Shown one piece after another: positions 12,814-25,700 of a DNA stretch of 64,000 nucleotides. The translations under genes were made by a program, and so were the position numbers. How positions within the stretch are numbered: position 1 is the stretch's first letter; every line of letters starts with the position of its first letter. Under the pieces are notes generated by a model. It was given only the letters and a program-made list of their open reading frames with translations. It had not been told where the DNA came from and searched no databases. Origin of the DNA: Chrysomallon squamiferum (Eukaryota; Mollusca; Gastropoda; Neomphalida; Peltospiridae); NCBI GenBank assembly GCA_012295275.1, contig CM022667.1, positions 10,497,038 through 10,561,037 of the forward strand, in the 5' to 3' direction.

Positions 12814-13845
12814 TAATATGGTGTTAATAAATAAATAAAATTCAAAAAAAAAAAAAACGAAGAAAAATGCCGAGAATTTTTCGAAATAAATTTTTCCCAT
12901 TATTTACAGTGTCGAAAACAGAACGGTTTCCGGTTCATGCGAGGTGCTTACAGATGCGATTGTCGTCAAGGTTTCGAATACCAACATGCAGACGGCAAGT
13001 TCTGGATCGAGGGATCTCTTTTAGAGTTGGAATGGGAAAAGAAACAGCGTGGACTCTTGAGCAGGTAAACGAAATAGTACTAGACTTCGAAACAACCTTC
13101 GTTTAATTTAAAAGCGTAATTTATATGACAGATCGGAAATACGGTAAGTGTGCGGTACAGAAGATAAAGGGAGACAACCCTATTACAAGTCTTTTGTTTA
13201 TTTTTCGAGATGAAATTATTATTTTGCAGTTGACAACTGTGTAGACTCAACTAATAATCTTAACTTTAGTGTTGATAATTCAGTATTTATATTTTAAACA
13301 CTAAATTAAATCAGTTTATTTATTTATTTATTTATTTATTGTTATTGTCGTTGTTGTATATTTACTAATGACACTTTGTTAAATTTTGTGGCGACCAGTC
13401 TTTACTAATTTTAATAATAATAACTATAATTATTATAGAATGAGAATAGACTAAAAGTTTCTGTGAAAATATTGTGACGTATTTAATTACAGATTAGTAT
13501 AACAGAAATCTTTAAAATATGTTTCAAGACTTTTTGACATGGGGAAGTCTCGAAGTTATTTTTTAATTTTTTATAGGCAAACTTTGTTATATTCAATTAT
13601 CACTAATAAGTTTACGAAATGTATTTGGTGTATTTTGTTTGTATAACAAGATGTGAACATATAAAAGCTATTATTTATTTTAATTTATTTGATTTATCAT
13701 TTTTTATATATATACCGTATTTTATATTTTCAGATTTGACTTACTGAAATGTCGCATTTCGGGAGCAGAATCAGTTACTGTGTTATCTAATCAGTTAAAA
13801 ATCACATGGCTAGCATTGTCATTGACGTTAATACTGACGTCATAA
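8150..13845 (+). CDS. Gene A: secreted/GPI-type protein with two GPR158-like Cache-EGF modules
   Basis: Seven exons: 8150-9108, 9549-9678, 10071-10236, 10871-12113, 12522-12639, 12910-13064 and 13734-13845. They join in frame to 960 codons plus TAA, with GT-AG introns. The start is the ATG before a hydrophobic signal peptide (MHNLCIAILAAFFLWL). Cache-like domain 1 spans about residues 40-319. A stem (MDIDFNQIDFNAC) and EGF-like domain 1 (GGYVCVCKSGYHYPK) run to about 418. A basic linker ends in R-S-K-R at 585-588. Cache-like domain 2 runs to about 833, followed by a stem (LLEIDQC) and EGF-like domain 2 (GAYRCDCRQGFEY). The tail (TWLALSLTLILTS) suggests a GPI signal. Family: ectodomain of GPR158/GPR179, but no 7TM follows. 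Ligand unknown; a Cache domain suggests a small molecule such as an amino acid. The donor of intron 4 (GTACGC) is weak. The signal peptide and first half of the linker differ from genes B and C, while the rest of the exons nearly match C. Introns hold (TC)n at 9276-9346, TTA/TTTA at 9857-10054, CTT/TTA at 10492-10562 and (TG)n at 12762-12811. Confidence 0.88.
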
Positions 13846-15724
13846 CAGTCACTCATGATCGAAGGGTGTGGCAAGTTTTACTCATTATTCCAGCTACGAC
13901 AAATTCATTTGTGCAAACGTTCACTGATACAATATTTAGCTAATTGTACTGTAATGAGATCAGAACTGATTGTTTAATCCTAACTCGACCTTAACGTGAC
14001 CTTTACATTCATTAACCTTCTTCTGTTACGTTATGAACGTCTTCAAGCAGATCAGTCTTCAAAACAGCTATTGTTTTTTAACACAAATCATTCACCTAAA
14101 AGGTTATTGGTTGACTGTTGTGTGCTTGTTACAAAAAAAAAAAAAAAAAAAGAAGAAGAAGAAAAAGTATTATCACGCTTGAAGTAGGCAAGTTATTGTT
14201 ACTATACCTCAGATATTGGAAATGTGGTATTTATGGCGTGTTTGCCTTGAAAAACTGAACGTGCACGCCTGACATGGGCTCTAACTTATTTCTGAAACGA
14301 TCATGGGCACAATGACTTTTTTTTTTGTTGTTGTTGTTTTTTCTAAAACAAATAATTCTCAGGTATGTGTTATTTTTACAGTAAAGTTGAAGAAGCAGAG
14401 TATTTTTGCCCGCTTTACGTAATGTCCCGTTTAATGGTGCCATTAGAGAGGTTTAGCATAGATGTAACTTTCACGTTCAGAAACCGCATGGTCTTTTCTC
14501 GCGAGATTTGCTCAATACGGGACATGTCTGTACGTACGAGTTCGCGCATAGCGGAATCACTTATACGTGTGCATTTCCGTATCTTTACAGCAAATGTTCT
14601 GAAACCTTATAAAGGGCGAATTTTGTTTTTATGATTTTCTTTAATTACCTTTGCACAGGTTAGTGCTGCTTAAGTTGCATTTTCTCGCATGGTTTTTACG
14701 TAAATGATTGCCAAAGATAGTTCCTTTCTCTCAAAAAAAAAGTCGTTGTTGGACTTACATACCGTTGTACCGTTGAGCGAACGAGATTACGATTTCGGAT
14801 GCTAAATTCAAACTAACATGCCCGAAAAGCAGTAAATTAAGATTGCTGGCCCTTATATTGCCTTCAGATGTTGTTTTGCTTCTTGGTTAGAAAATACAAA
14901 ATATTTATTTGTTCGCAAACGAAAATATTGGACATTCCTTTGTTCTGTGTGTACTAAACTGTTGCAAGAGAAGCAAGTAACAAATTTTTCAAAAACATCA
15001 TTTTCCTACGAAATTATATGCTATCAGCAACAGCAATAAAAACAGATCAAAATGACTTCAAGATATCTTTGATAGCTTTGATATGAATTTTTTTTTTTTT
15101 TTTTTTTTTTTTATCTGAAAACAATTTGCCTAAATTTTTCTTTCAAAATTATTTAGAACCTGTAACTGATTTTGGTCATTTGGCAACATAATCATTGAAT
15201 ATCTTACACATGTTCAAACCAAATACACATATATTATGAGTTCTAGACCTATAGTTACTTCCCTTCTTTGACCTACGTCGACCTGTTACCTGGAAGCTAA
15301 ACCCAAAGGGAGTTGTTACCTACATGACCCATACCGTAAGGTCCGTACGTAGTCAGATTCATGAACGGATTACGTTGATGCTAAACCTCTCTGTTACTGT
15401 TGCAGTGTTTTATTTATTTGTTCTGTGTGTGTTTGTAGGTGTGTTCCAGTGACAGACAATAAATATGCTGGTTATGAAAACTATTGTTGTTGTTTTTTCT
15501 TGTTCTTTTTAAATTTAATTTTATTTTATTTTATTTTATTTATTTTATTTTATTTATTTTATTTTATTTATTTTTTTTTTTTTTTTTTTAATTTATTTTT
15601 TTTTAATTTTTTTTTTTTTTTTTTTTTTTTTTATATATTTTTTTTTTTGTAGGTGTTCAGAAATAGCAGTCTATATAGTCAACGAACTAAAATGTTATTT
15701 GTTTTATTTTATTAAATAAAACAG

Positions 15725-15960
15725 AAACTGTAGCTCGATATTAAAGCGCTGAACTGAGACGTGATAGTTTGCAAGTTCGGTTTCCAAAGTGTGCCAACTG
15801 AGCAATTTCCCATTCTAACCACTTTCACATGTCTACTTAATAAAAAAAAAGGTCAATATAAAAGACAGCTTGTTGCTAATCGAAGACTACCCCCATCTGA
15901 AAACCATAACGAAAATTTTCTGTCTCCTTATCTGCTTGACCTTGAGCTAAAGTCTAATCG
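15725..15960 (+). repeat. tRNA-derived SINE-like element (family 1)
   Basis: A box-A-like stretch (TAGCTCGATATTAAAGCG, from 15731) is followed about 40 bases later by a box-B-like stretch (GCAAGTTCGGTTTCC, 15771-15785), the spacing of a Pol III promoter. The body continues with a segment that recurs inverted at about 31100-31360 and, without the head, at about 27530-27720 and 36030-36130. It cannot be a working tRNA because no cloverleaf is evident. The 3' end is not well defined. Confidence 0.5.
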
Positions 15961-16869
15961 AACAGTTACAAAAGAATATTTTTATGTTGTTGTTTTTTGT
16001 TTGTTTTTTTGTTATTGTTTTTGTTTTGTTTGTTTTGGGATTTATTTATTTGTTGTTCTTTTTTTTCTTTTTTTCTCGTTATCGCCTTAATGTCTTGTTG
16101 AAAAATACAATAAATTTGTTTAATCTCTTTAAAGGACTTTTTTAATTAATATATATATATATATTTATATATAGATATGTATATATATATATAAATATAT
16201 GTATATATGTATACGTATATATGTATACGTATATATATATGATTATTATTATTATTATTATTATTATTATTTTATTTTTATTTAACAACAAGTTTGCAAG
16301 TTTGCTTCGTTTGTTTATGTCAACCCAGTTCCATGCACCAGTTTACTGCACTGAGATTGACTCTGACGTGCACTGAAATTCTAGAACTTTAAGCTGTATG
16401 GTTTCTTTTTTTTCACTTATGACAAGGAGGAAAAGAAGAAGGAAAGAGGCTATCGTGATTTGTATACCTCATTATGCACGATTTCTTTTTCCAAAGAAGT
16501 ACATCTGTTCTTACATAATTGTATAACGCAACGACACGCTGTATGGAAAAATCAAAGCATTCAAACCAAATTCTGAGAAGATATCTTTGAAGGCAGACAA
16601 CGAAATGATTACGAGGGAGGAAACCCACTATTGACTAACACTATTTTAAGTAAGTAACTAAATGTTTGTTTTTTTACGAGCACCTTCAAACCATAGCTTT
16701 CGATCAATTAGCCGTTGGGCACAGGCTGGAACGGTAAAAATATGTCACCAGGCGAGCTAATTACAAAGAAATAAATAATGAAAAAACAAAAAAAAAAAAA
16801 TATGACATACGTAAACTTGTTCTTATTAAATTATTATTCCAATTCAAGAGAACAGTATTTTCTTTTTAA

Positions 16870-17470
16870 AGTTTCAGCCGTAAATATATTCTACTGGATA
16901 AAGTTAGCAAAACATCTGTGGGAAAGTGAAGGTTAAACAAATCTACTTTTATTAGCGTTCTCGTTAATCCGGCTCTGACAGCAATTGAACCCCTGTTCTC
17001 CTAGACAAAGAACAATTTACCAACAGTAAGCGAATGCTAAACTAAAGAGGATAGAACGGACTCTCAGTACCAGCTCATCGCTAAATCAACGCATGCTTTT
17101 ATAAACTGGAACACCGAGAAAACAAACCATTGCAGTTTTAGTTAATAAACAGTTATACCCGTCTGCAAAGAGTGTAGTAAAGGGTGGGGAAAAAATAAAA
17201 AATAAAAAAATAACAACATAAAGTCTTTGCGTTCTTGTACACTAAACGATCTTCTCCTTGGATATATCTCAAGCAAGATACCAAATGTGGTTAAAATGTA
17301 GGCCAACTTGTAATGTAACCGTGTTATTGTTATTTTACCCTTGCCGACAAATAATTATTCTCTCGCATGCATAACTGACGAATATGTGCACTGCCCCAAA
17401 TAATATATATTTGTGAAATTAATACACAAGTGCATTAGACAGGACCATTCAACGAATTGTGGATTACTTT
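16870..17470. repeat. Duplicated spacer block, possible SINE, also at 42480-42730 and 43570-43930
   Basis: The first 250 bases recur in the same orientation at about 42480-42730. They contain the reverse complement of a box-B-like GGGGTTCAATTG, so a tRNA-derived element on the minus strand is possible. The block from about 17220 to 17470 recurs at 43670-43930 and, inverted, at about 30025-30290. It marks the boundary of the duplicated unit upstream of genes B and C. Confidence 0.55.
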
Positions 17471-17789
17471 GATTTCAAAGGATAAAAAATATTATTATCT
17501 GAAAAAAAGAAAAAACAAAAAAGAATCAAGTAAGTAGATATATTTATTTCATGTTTATAATATTTTGTATTCCTTTTATGCATATATTTTCTTATTTGTG
17601 TTTTACTTCTAACAATTTAGTGTTTATTGAAACCTGAGGACGGTGGGCTGAACTCTAAATGGCCTCATTAATTATTCATTAGGATTTTTCAAATCGTAGC
17701 TATGTCTCATTTTTGTTTTCCTACGTGCAAGACGTGTATTAAAAACATAATAAAAACTTTCACGGAACTTTCTTCTAAAGATTGTTATG

Positions 17790-18276
17790 CTCGAATTAAT
17801 TAGTGTACTCTGGTCTGATGTTAGGAATGCAGAAGTCCATGGTAAAATGTAATGAGTGTTATGTTCAAAAGGGTAAGTTGGTCAAAGAAAACGTTTTATT
17901 ACTCCTTTTTTCTTCTTTCTTTCTTTTCATTTGCTGCTTTATCTTTTGCTTAATTTTATTTTATTTTACTGCTTTAGATAAAAAAAAAAAAAAAAAAAAA
18001 AATGTGCCTTTTTTAAATCAATTTTATTACTTTTCTTTTCTTTTTTCTTTTTGACTTTTTATTATATACTGCAAACAAAGACATTTTTGTAATTCGTATG
18101 TGAAAATTCATTCGGTTGTACTTCATATTCCCAGGTTTTATTCCAAGTACAAATATTTTACTAAATTCAAATTCCATTCAGAAAAATAAATCGAGTCACG
18201 AACCTTTTGTTTTTGCGTATTTTTTATAACTGCGAAACAATATTGTCGTGTGAATTGTAGTTTGTAATAAACTTTT

Positions 18277-18311
<35 letters not shown>

Positions 18312-19730
18312 CTTTTTTTTCAGTAAGAGAAATGCATATTTATATTTATATTTATATTTTTATTTTTATTTTTTTTTTTTTATTTTGCTTCGGTTGGTTG
18401 ACGTTAGTACGTTTGGATTTATTATTTACAGCATAATTATATTTAAAAAATTTAAAAGTTAGACACGTTAATCGATGAATGAGCTATGATTATTTATTTA
18501 TTCATTCATTTATCTTTTCATTTAGATTACTGTCTTAGTTTTTCTTACTAAAACCAACTGCTTATTACTTACTAAATACCGTCAAATACTTTTTTTGGTT
18601 GTTCCTTTCTTCTTTTTGTTTAAATAAATAAATATAATATAATATTGATCTTCAAACTGCAACAATGGACTTGAAAATGTTTTTCTCAGTTCCATTCATT
18701 TCTTGATAAATATCACGATAAATATATCTATCCACTATGGATTTTGCTTTAAGCACTGGTATCAGACACGACAGCTTGGAGGAACTTATGAGTGTTTTCC
18801 TATCTGCAAAACGTGTATCAAAACAAAATAATAATAACAATAATAAAAACAATTTACGAAAGTTTTTTCTAAAGATTTGTATGTCCGGATTAATCAGTGT
18901 AATCTGGTGGATTAAATCAGACGTAGGGAATGCAGAAGTCACGAATAAAATGTAATGAATGTTATGTTCAAAAGGGTAAGTTCGACAAAGAAAACGTTTT
19001 ATTAATTTTTATTTTTATTTTTATTTTTTTTTATTTGCTGCTTTAGATCAAAAAAAAAGAAGAAATGTGCCTTTTTTAAATCCATTTTATTACATTTATT
19101 TTCCTTTGACTTTTTGACTTTTTAATATATACTGCAAACAAACACATTCACATAATTCATAGTGTGGTAATTCATTCGGTTGTACTTCATATTCCCAGGT
19201 TTTATTCCGAGTACAAACATGTTACTAAATTCAAATTTCATTCATAAAAATAAATCGAGTCACGAACCTTTTGATTTTGCGTATTTTTTATAACTGCGTA
19301 TCTAACATCATGGCAAAACAATATTGTCGTGTTAATTGTAGTTTGTAATAAACTTTTTTTTTTTTTTTTTTTTTTTTTTCATTTACTGCTTTATCTTTTG
19401 CTTAATTTTATTTTATTTTACTTAATGGAAATGTACCTTTTTTATATCCATTTTATTACATTTATTTTCCTTTGACTTTTTTATTTTTATTATATACTGC
19501 AAAGAAAAACATTTACAGAATTCATCTGTGAAAATTCATTCGGTTGTACTTCATATTCAAAGGTATTATTCCAAGTACAAACATGTTACTAAATTCAAAT
19601 TTCATTTTAAAATAGAACGGGCACGACCTCTGTTGCGTGTATTATTTTTTTTTTTTTTTTTATTGCGTAACTAATATCATGGCAAAGCAATACTGTCGTG
19701 TCAATGGTAGTTTGTAATAAACTTTTCTTC
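17790..19730. repeat. Internal tandem triplication upstream of gene B
   Basis: A segment starting near 17.79 kb (TTATGTTCAAAAGGGTAAGT, then a CATTCGGTTGTACTTCATAT motif) recurs at about 18.88-19.35 kb, and its second half again at about 19.37-19.72 kb. A single copy is present upstream of gene C at about 44.18-44.70 kb. Poly(T) tracts interrupt the units. The conserved GGGTAAGT looks like a splice donor, so these units might include a non-coding 5' exon, but no transcript evidence is available here. Confidence 0.5.
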
Positions 19731-20413
19731 TTCTTTTTTCTTTTACTTCTTTGGTCAGTGAAAGAAACGCGCCCGTAATTTCGCATTTAATGACAAATGT
19801 GAAAATGAATTATGAAACAAAACTGACACTCCGTAAATAATACATGAAAAGGTAAGTTTCGATTTATTTTTGACTTATTTATTTATTTTTGTTGTTGCTT
19901 AGAATTTAATTATTTTATTTTTATTTTTATTTTCCTTGTTTTTTTTTGTTGTTGCTTAGAATTTATTTATTATTGTTTTATTTTTATTTTCCTTGTTTTT
20001 TTGTTGTTTTTTTTTTTAGTACATTTGAAGCGAAGATTGGATATATTATTTACAGCATAATTATATTTAAAAAAATTAAAAAGTTAGACACGTTAATCAC
20101 TGAATGAGATATGATTATTTATTTATTCATTCATTTATCTTTTCATTTAGATTACTGTGTTAGTTTTTCTTAGATCTTAGACAGCTTAATTACAGTCAAA
20201 GTACTTTTTTGTTTTTGCTTTCCTTTTTTCTTTTAAAAAAATAAAATAAAATAAATAAAACGTATTAATTGCTTTGTCAAATAATATTAGCATTTAACTG
20301 ATTATTATTTTGAACATCTGACTTTATTTTAAAGTAAAATTGTTTTAACTTTTATCTGTTCGACCCTTGAAAATAAATCTATTTGCTAATTGACAATTAC
20401 TTCTTGACTCGTT

Positions 20414-20418
<5 letters not shown>

Positions 20419-20468
<50 letters not shown>

Positions 20469-20617
20469 TAACAATAAAAATAATAATAAAAACAATAATA
20501 ATAACAACAACAATGATAATAATGATAAAAAAAATAATAATAATAATAGTAATAATAATAATAATAAAAAATAATAAAAAGAAGAAGAAGAAGAAGAAGA
20601 AGAAGAAGAAGAAGAAA
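20419..20617. repeat. (AAT)n/(GAA)n compound microsatellite
   Basis: Trinucleotide repeats with interruptions, ending about 165 bases before the gene B start codon. Poly-Asn or poly-Leu frames here are artefacts. Confidence 0.9.
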
Positions 20618-20781
20618 GTAGAAACATCTTAATAAAAACAAAGTGTTTTAAAATTAAATAAATATAAAAGCAATTATGTAAAAAGGAACTCTTCTTGGCA
20701 GAGGAAAACAAAACAAGAAGAAGAAAGAAAGAAAGAGACGCCACTAAACCTGAAAATTACAATTAATTCGAAAGGTCAGTC

Positions 20782-22660
20782 ATGCGTCATTTATCCATCG
20801 TAATATTAGCAGCATCTATCATCTGGCTGAAGGATTCCACTTTTGGTGGAAAATTCTCGTGGCAGAAATTCGACGCTTTCGACGACATCGACTACAAAGT
20901 AAACGCAATAGGTGACAACTGTCCTTCTAAACCCAAAAGTGAAATGGTTCTCAGAGAGGACACCGTGTCCCAAATTCCCAAATATAATCGTCTGCTCTCT
21001 CAGGTTTGGTATAAAAACCGGACCTCTCTCATACACCTGCACAACATGGCGCTCAACCGAGCTTTCTTCTACAGCTACATCTTACAGAAAATGAACGACA
21101 CCTCCTCCTTCTACATCAGTCCAAACTGGATGTACATGTACATGTCGGTCACCGCTGACGTCAACGCCAACCCTAATATGATCAACGCCAGCGCCATTTA
21201 CTTTGATAACAACTGCAGCTATCCTAATTGGTATGTGACGGTTCCACTGAACAAAACATTGAACCTTTTCGCACCAAAAGCTTGGAGATGGGATGATTAC
21301 AATGACCAAGACAATTTTCTGCGGGAACCCACCAAGAAGGTTGTCATGGTAACTGACATGGGCTCTGGACATAGTGCCAACTACACTCATTCGGATTACA
21401 AGATGAATCCCTGGTATTCAAAATGGCTGCCGGACACTTCCGGTGCAGAAGACTCCTTGACTAAGTTTCCTTACAGAATCGGCATAAAATATTCTAACGA
21501 AACTGGACGTTTTACGAGGGATGAATTTCTGAATTTCCATTTCTTTGGTCCTTCATCGCCGAGTCAAATCGAAAAAGACGAGCGTATGCTGCCAGTTCAG
21601 TTCACAAAGCCGTATTTCGACTGCAGCGGCGCAATGAAGTGGGTACTGAGCGCCGTCTCTCCTGTTGTCGACTACATGCCTCGGTACTCTAACTGGACAC
21701 ATCTTCGTCGTCAACGGTAAGCGAAAATATTATTATTATTACTCTACAAATTGTAAGATCTGTAAATTCATATGGATAAACATAATTATATGGCATATGC
21801 TTAATATTAACGTTATTTTTAAAAATACATTTGACATACGTAGAAATACCATTTCTGGGTCATAACACAGAATATTATTATTTGATTATCATGGTTTTTT
21901 TTCTTTCAGAATACATAGCTGTAAAACTCTTCAAAACTGTGCTATTGAATGACACGTTATTGTGTTGGAGACATGTCTGTGATTAATCTTACTTCAGTTT
22001 GTGTAATTTCATTACAGGTTTGTGGCTACGATCGTTATGGACATAGACCTTGATCAGATAGATTACAACGCGTGTCCTGTTAGCATCGGGAATCCTGGTC
22101 CAAGCTATTTGTCAGGAACTGACAGGTGCAAGACAAAAACCACAGAAGTGAGTAGATCTTATCAACTGTCAGTTTTAAATTTATAATCGCTTTCTCTTAA
22201 AGAGCATATCTTTGCATTTATAAATTTTGTTTCTGTAAAATTAAAATATTTAAATCGATATATATATTTTTTTAGGAGCTTAAAACAACAAATAATACCA
22301 AATAAATTTAATAAAATAAAAATAAAAAAAATAAATTGAAATAACTAAATAACTAAATAATTAGCATTACGGCTGAGAAAATGAAGACATATTTGAACCC
22401 ATTTGCTATCCGTTTACTGGATTATTTCGAAGCTGATTTCTATCTTTCAGCTATGTATCAGATAAATAAGCTGAAGTTTCAATACGACACTTTAGTCGAT
22501 TTCTCTGATTTCACGACACTGTGTTAAATAACTGCTGATATTGTACTTCTTTTCTGTGAGGCACATTTTTCTTCTCTTCGTAATACTTGTCATGACTTGG
22601 GTAACAATGTCTAAGTGTTTAGGAATGTGTGTGAATCTTAAATAACGAACATGTGCGAAC

Positions 22661-22705
<45 letters not shown>

Positions 22706-25700
22706 GCACGCATGTATTGTACATGTGCGAACATTGTGTTCTGTGTGTTTACCGCGTATATAAGTTCATGAATGTATAGGTATATAAAAAGCTGCGTTTA
22801 TTGACATGTATTTACAAGCTTCCGCTTTCAAAGACTTCGATAACATGAGTATTACTGCACCTTTATTAAAGCAGGTGCAATTCACAGAACACTGAGTTTA
22901 AAAGCACCTGGTTATGTTCTCATAGATGGCTGATATATTATTCAGGCCCTGTTTACAACCACAGAAAAATGAAACGCTTATTGTGATACCATTTAAAACC
23001 ACGATTTATGTTACACATTTTATAGCTCAAAGAACAACAGTGGTCTTGTCTGGGGCTTTCGTGTTCCACTTTGACATCTTTTGTAGTTGTAAAACCTCTT
23101 AGTAGATAAACCATCTGTCCAAGAATAATGAATACCATGAAGAATTAAAAAATAAAATCTATCTCGGAAAAAAATTATTTAAACAAACAAAAAATGTCGG
23201 TATTTGCATTTGCAAGTACAATAGCACTTTCAACGAACTATTTATCCGATAATGTTCTCTGAGTCATTGACTCATTTGCACTTCTCCTATTTACTTATGA
23301 GTACACAAACGTACAATGAATACAAACCCCACAAAAAAAGGTACGTTTAAGACTCGGCTCTCTTCAGCATTAAAACTGTTTTCTTTTAGTGCAAGCATAA
23401 AATGGGATACGGACTTAATCGAGGAGGCTATGTGTGTATGTGTAGAAGTGGTTACCACTACCCGAAATGGATCGACCCTCCATTTCAAGGTGCTGATATT
23501 GAGCAAGCCACAGAAGATGAATATAATAATGGATTTGAATGTCTACGCACTGACCGTAAGTTCTTCTGCACGATAAAGCTGAAGAAAATAAACGATTCAA
23601 CAATCCATATACCAAAAATATGCAGCCAAATATATTTCACTACCAAATGATTGTGTTTATTTGTATGAACAAACAGCCTAATACATTTGTCACTATGAGT
23701 CTTAATTTAATAATAATAATTTTAAATATTTAAAAAAAAAACATGATTGTCTGCAGGCTGTGATTACCCAAACTTGTATTTTTTTTGTCTGCGTTTGTAT
23801 TGATCAGTTATTATTATCTATTAGTTTCTATTTCCTTATATACATCAACGATTTCATGGATATTAAAAACAAAGATACAAAGATACTGTCGTAGCCACAA
23901 ATTATACGTGACTTCATTCAGTACTGAGCTGATCTTTGGAACATTTCTATTTTACTTTTTCAGAACGCATTGTTCTGCCACAAATTGATCAACTGGAAGG
24001 CGTGACAATTGAGGGCGGTTCCAATACATTTACAAGTGGCGGTAAAGACCTGGGCAGCTTGACAACTAATTTTGTTTCTAGGAAAATACGTTCAGTGAAT
24101 GTTACTGAAGAAGAGAAAGTTTCACAGTACACACCTCATATGTCAACGCTTCAAAAGAAAAAAGAAACTGAAGAAGTACGACCAGACAAAAACGTGAAGA
24201 AGCTCGTTTCCAAATTACGAAAAGAAAAAAGAAAAAATGTTCTACATTACACGGCCTCGTCGCCACAGGAAGAGAAAAACAAACGAAAAAATACTCCAAC
24301 GTGGGCAAAATATGCTCATGGAAAGATCAAACTGACCAGTCGAAAGACGATCAAACTTTTGAAGAAAAAGTGGCTGAGAGCTAAGAATATCACACTTCAC
24401 AAACGATCGAAACGAGCTTTCAAAGGTCCCTTTGACCAACAGGCCTTCGATTCAGTGATGCGAATTTTCCGTCACAAGGCTAGCATAACGGCTGAAAATT
24501 GTCACACGAAGCCCAAACATTTGTTATACATGGCTGGCGATGTTGGTTACGGATTTGACAAACAGTTCGAAGCTGAAGGGAGAACAGCTTTAAGACTTTC
24601 TCATTTTGTCAGCAATTTCCTTCAGAATTCTTCACCAGACGAAAACTTTGGAAATCTGAGAGGTGGAGGAAGGCTGCACATGGAACATCTGATTGGAGAA
24701 GTACTAGCCAACGTCATGGCCAACCACAAAATACTTTCCAGCGGAATATTCTTCGACACTTATCAGTTTGAAAACCAAGATGGCTCGATGAGGGAATTGT
24801 TTGGCCCATTTGCTTACGAAAAGCAGGGCAGCTTTTACACTATAGATGCAGCAGGGATGACTACGCGATACACTGATGAGGACTGGTTCGTTAAAAGTAA
24901 ATCAAGATGGTCGACAAATGTAGAAGGTCTTACAACGTACAAAATGAGGCCTTTGATTAGGTCGAATCCAGCAGGACTTAGTTCTGTCCAATTTACGTAC
25001 TTCCCAATGAGCTACAAGGCTCCTGACTATAAAGACGGCTTCTGGACACGTCCCACTTTTAAATGTGATGGTCGCATAAATGAGTGGGTTATGACATATG
25101 TTGTCCCCTTCTTTGGACTCGACCATCTTAGGAAAAGGATACAGTTTAAGTATGCTAAGTGTTCTTGCAGATTTGTATTTTATGTTATAGAAAAAATCAA
25201 ATTACATAGAGTTAGCATTAACAAATACTGAAAGAGGTTGCCTAGCCAACAATTTTTAATGAAGAACAAAGTAGAGAAACAAAGACAATTGAAATACGAG
25301 AACTAAATGCTTCTAAATAACTAATCAATCATCATCATACTGATTATCTTAAAAGCTACTGAGAAAACTGAATATGAAATATCTGACTTTGTTAAGCTCG
25401 TAAAAATTTAAAATAAAAGTTTAATCAGTTTATCTTCACGTATTAGCAACATTTTATGCGACATTAGAATACATAAAAAAATTAATTTCTGATCAGAAGA
25501 GATGCTAATATAGTTCACCTTTGCCAGTAATTATCACTGTATGAAATCTAAAGGATCGCTATATATGTTTCTGTAAAATTCTAGTCATTTCTGACCAAAA
25601 TTTAAAATTGTATTTCACATTTTACTTTAAGAGGCGTCGTGACAGCTGACGTTCCTCTGGGACTCCTGGAAATTGACCAGTGTCCGGCTCCTTTTCACGT

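Larger units (their letters stand above)
13846..20781. other. Spacer between genes A and B, built from repeats
   Basis: No coding exon is supported. The spacer holds a tRNA-derived SINE-like head near 15.73 kb, T-rich and TA-rich microsatellites at 15.5-16.3 kb, blocks that recur elsewhere in the window (about 15.7-16.0, 16.4-17.5 and 17.6-20.3 kb), an internally repeated segment at 17.8-19.7 kb, and AAT/GAA repeats at 20.4-20.6 kb just before gene B. No clear AATAAA lies soon after the gene A stop codon. Confidence 0.6.

Noticed and set aside
14231-15400. Possible inverted-repeat element around GAGAGGTTTAGCAT (14447) and ATGCTAAACCTCTC (about 15379)
   Set aside because: A 14-base match 0.9 kb apart without further end similarity or target duplication; too weak to call.
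20345-20744. Poly-Asn, poly-Tyr or poly-Leu frames before gene B
   Set aside because: Translation of AAT/GAA repeats, no start context or flanking exon.
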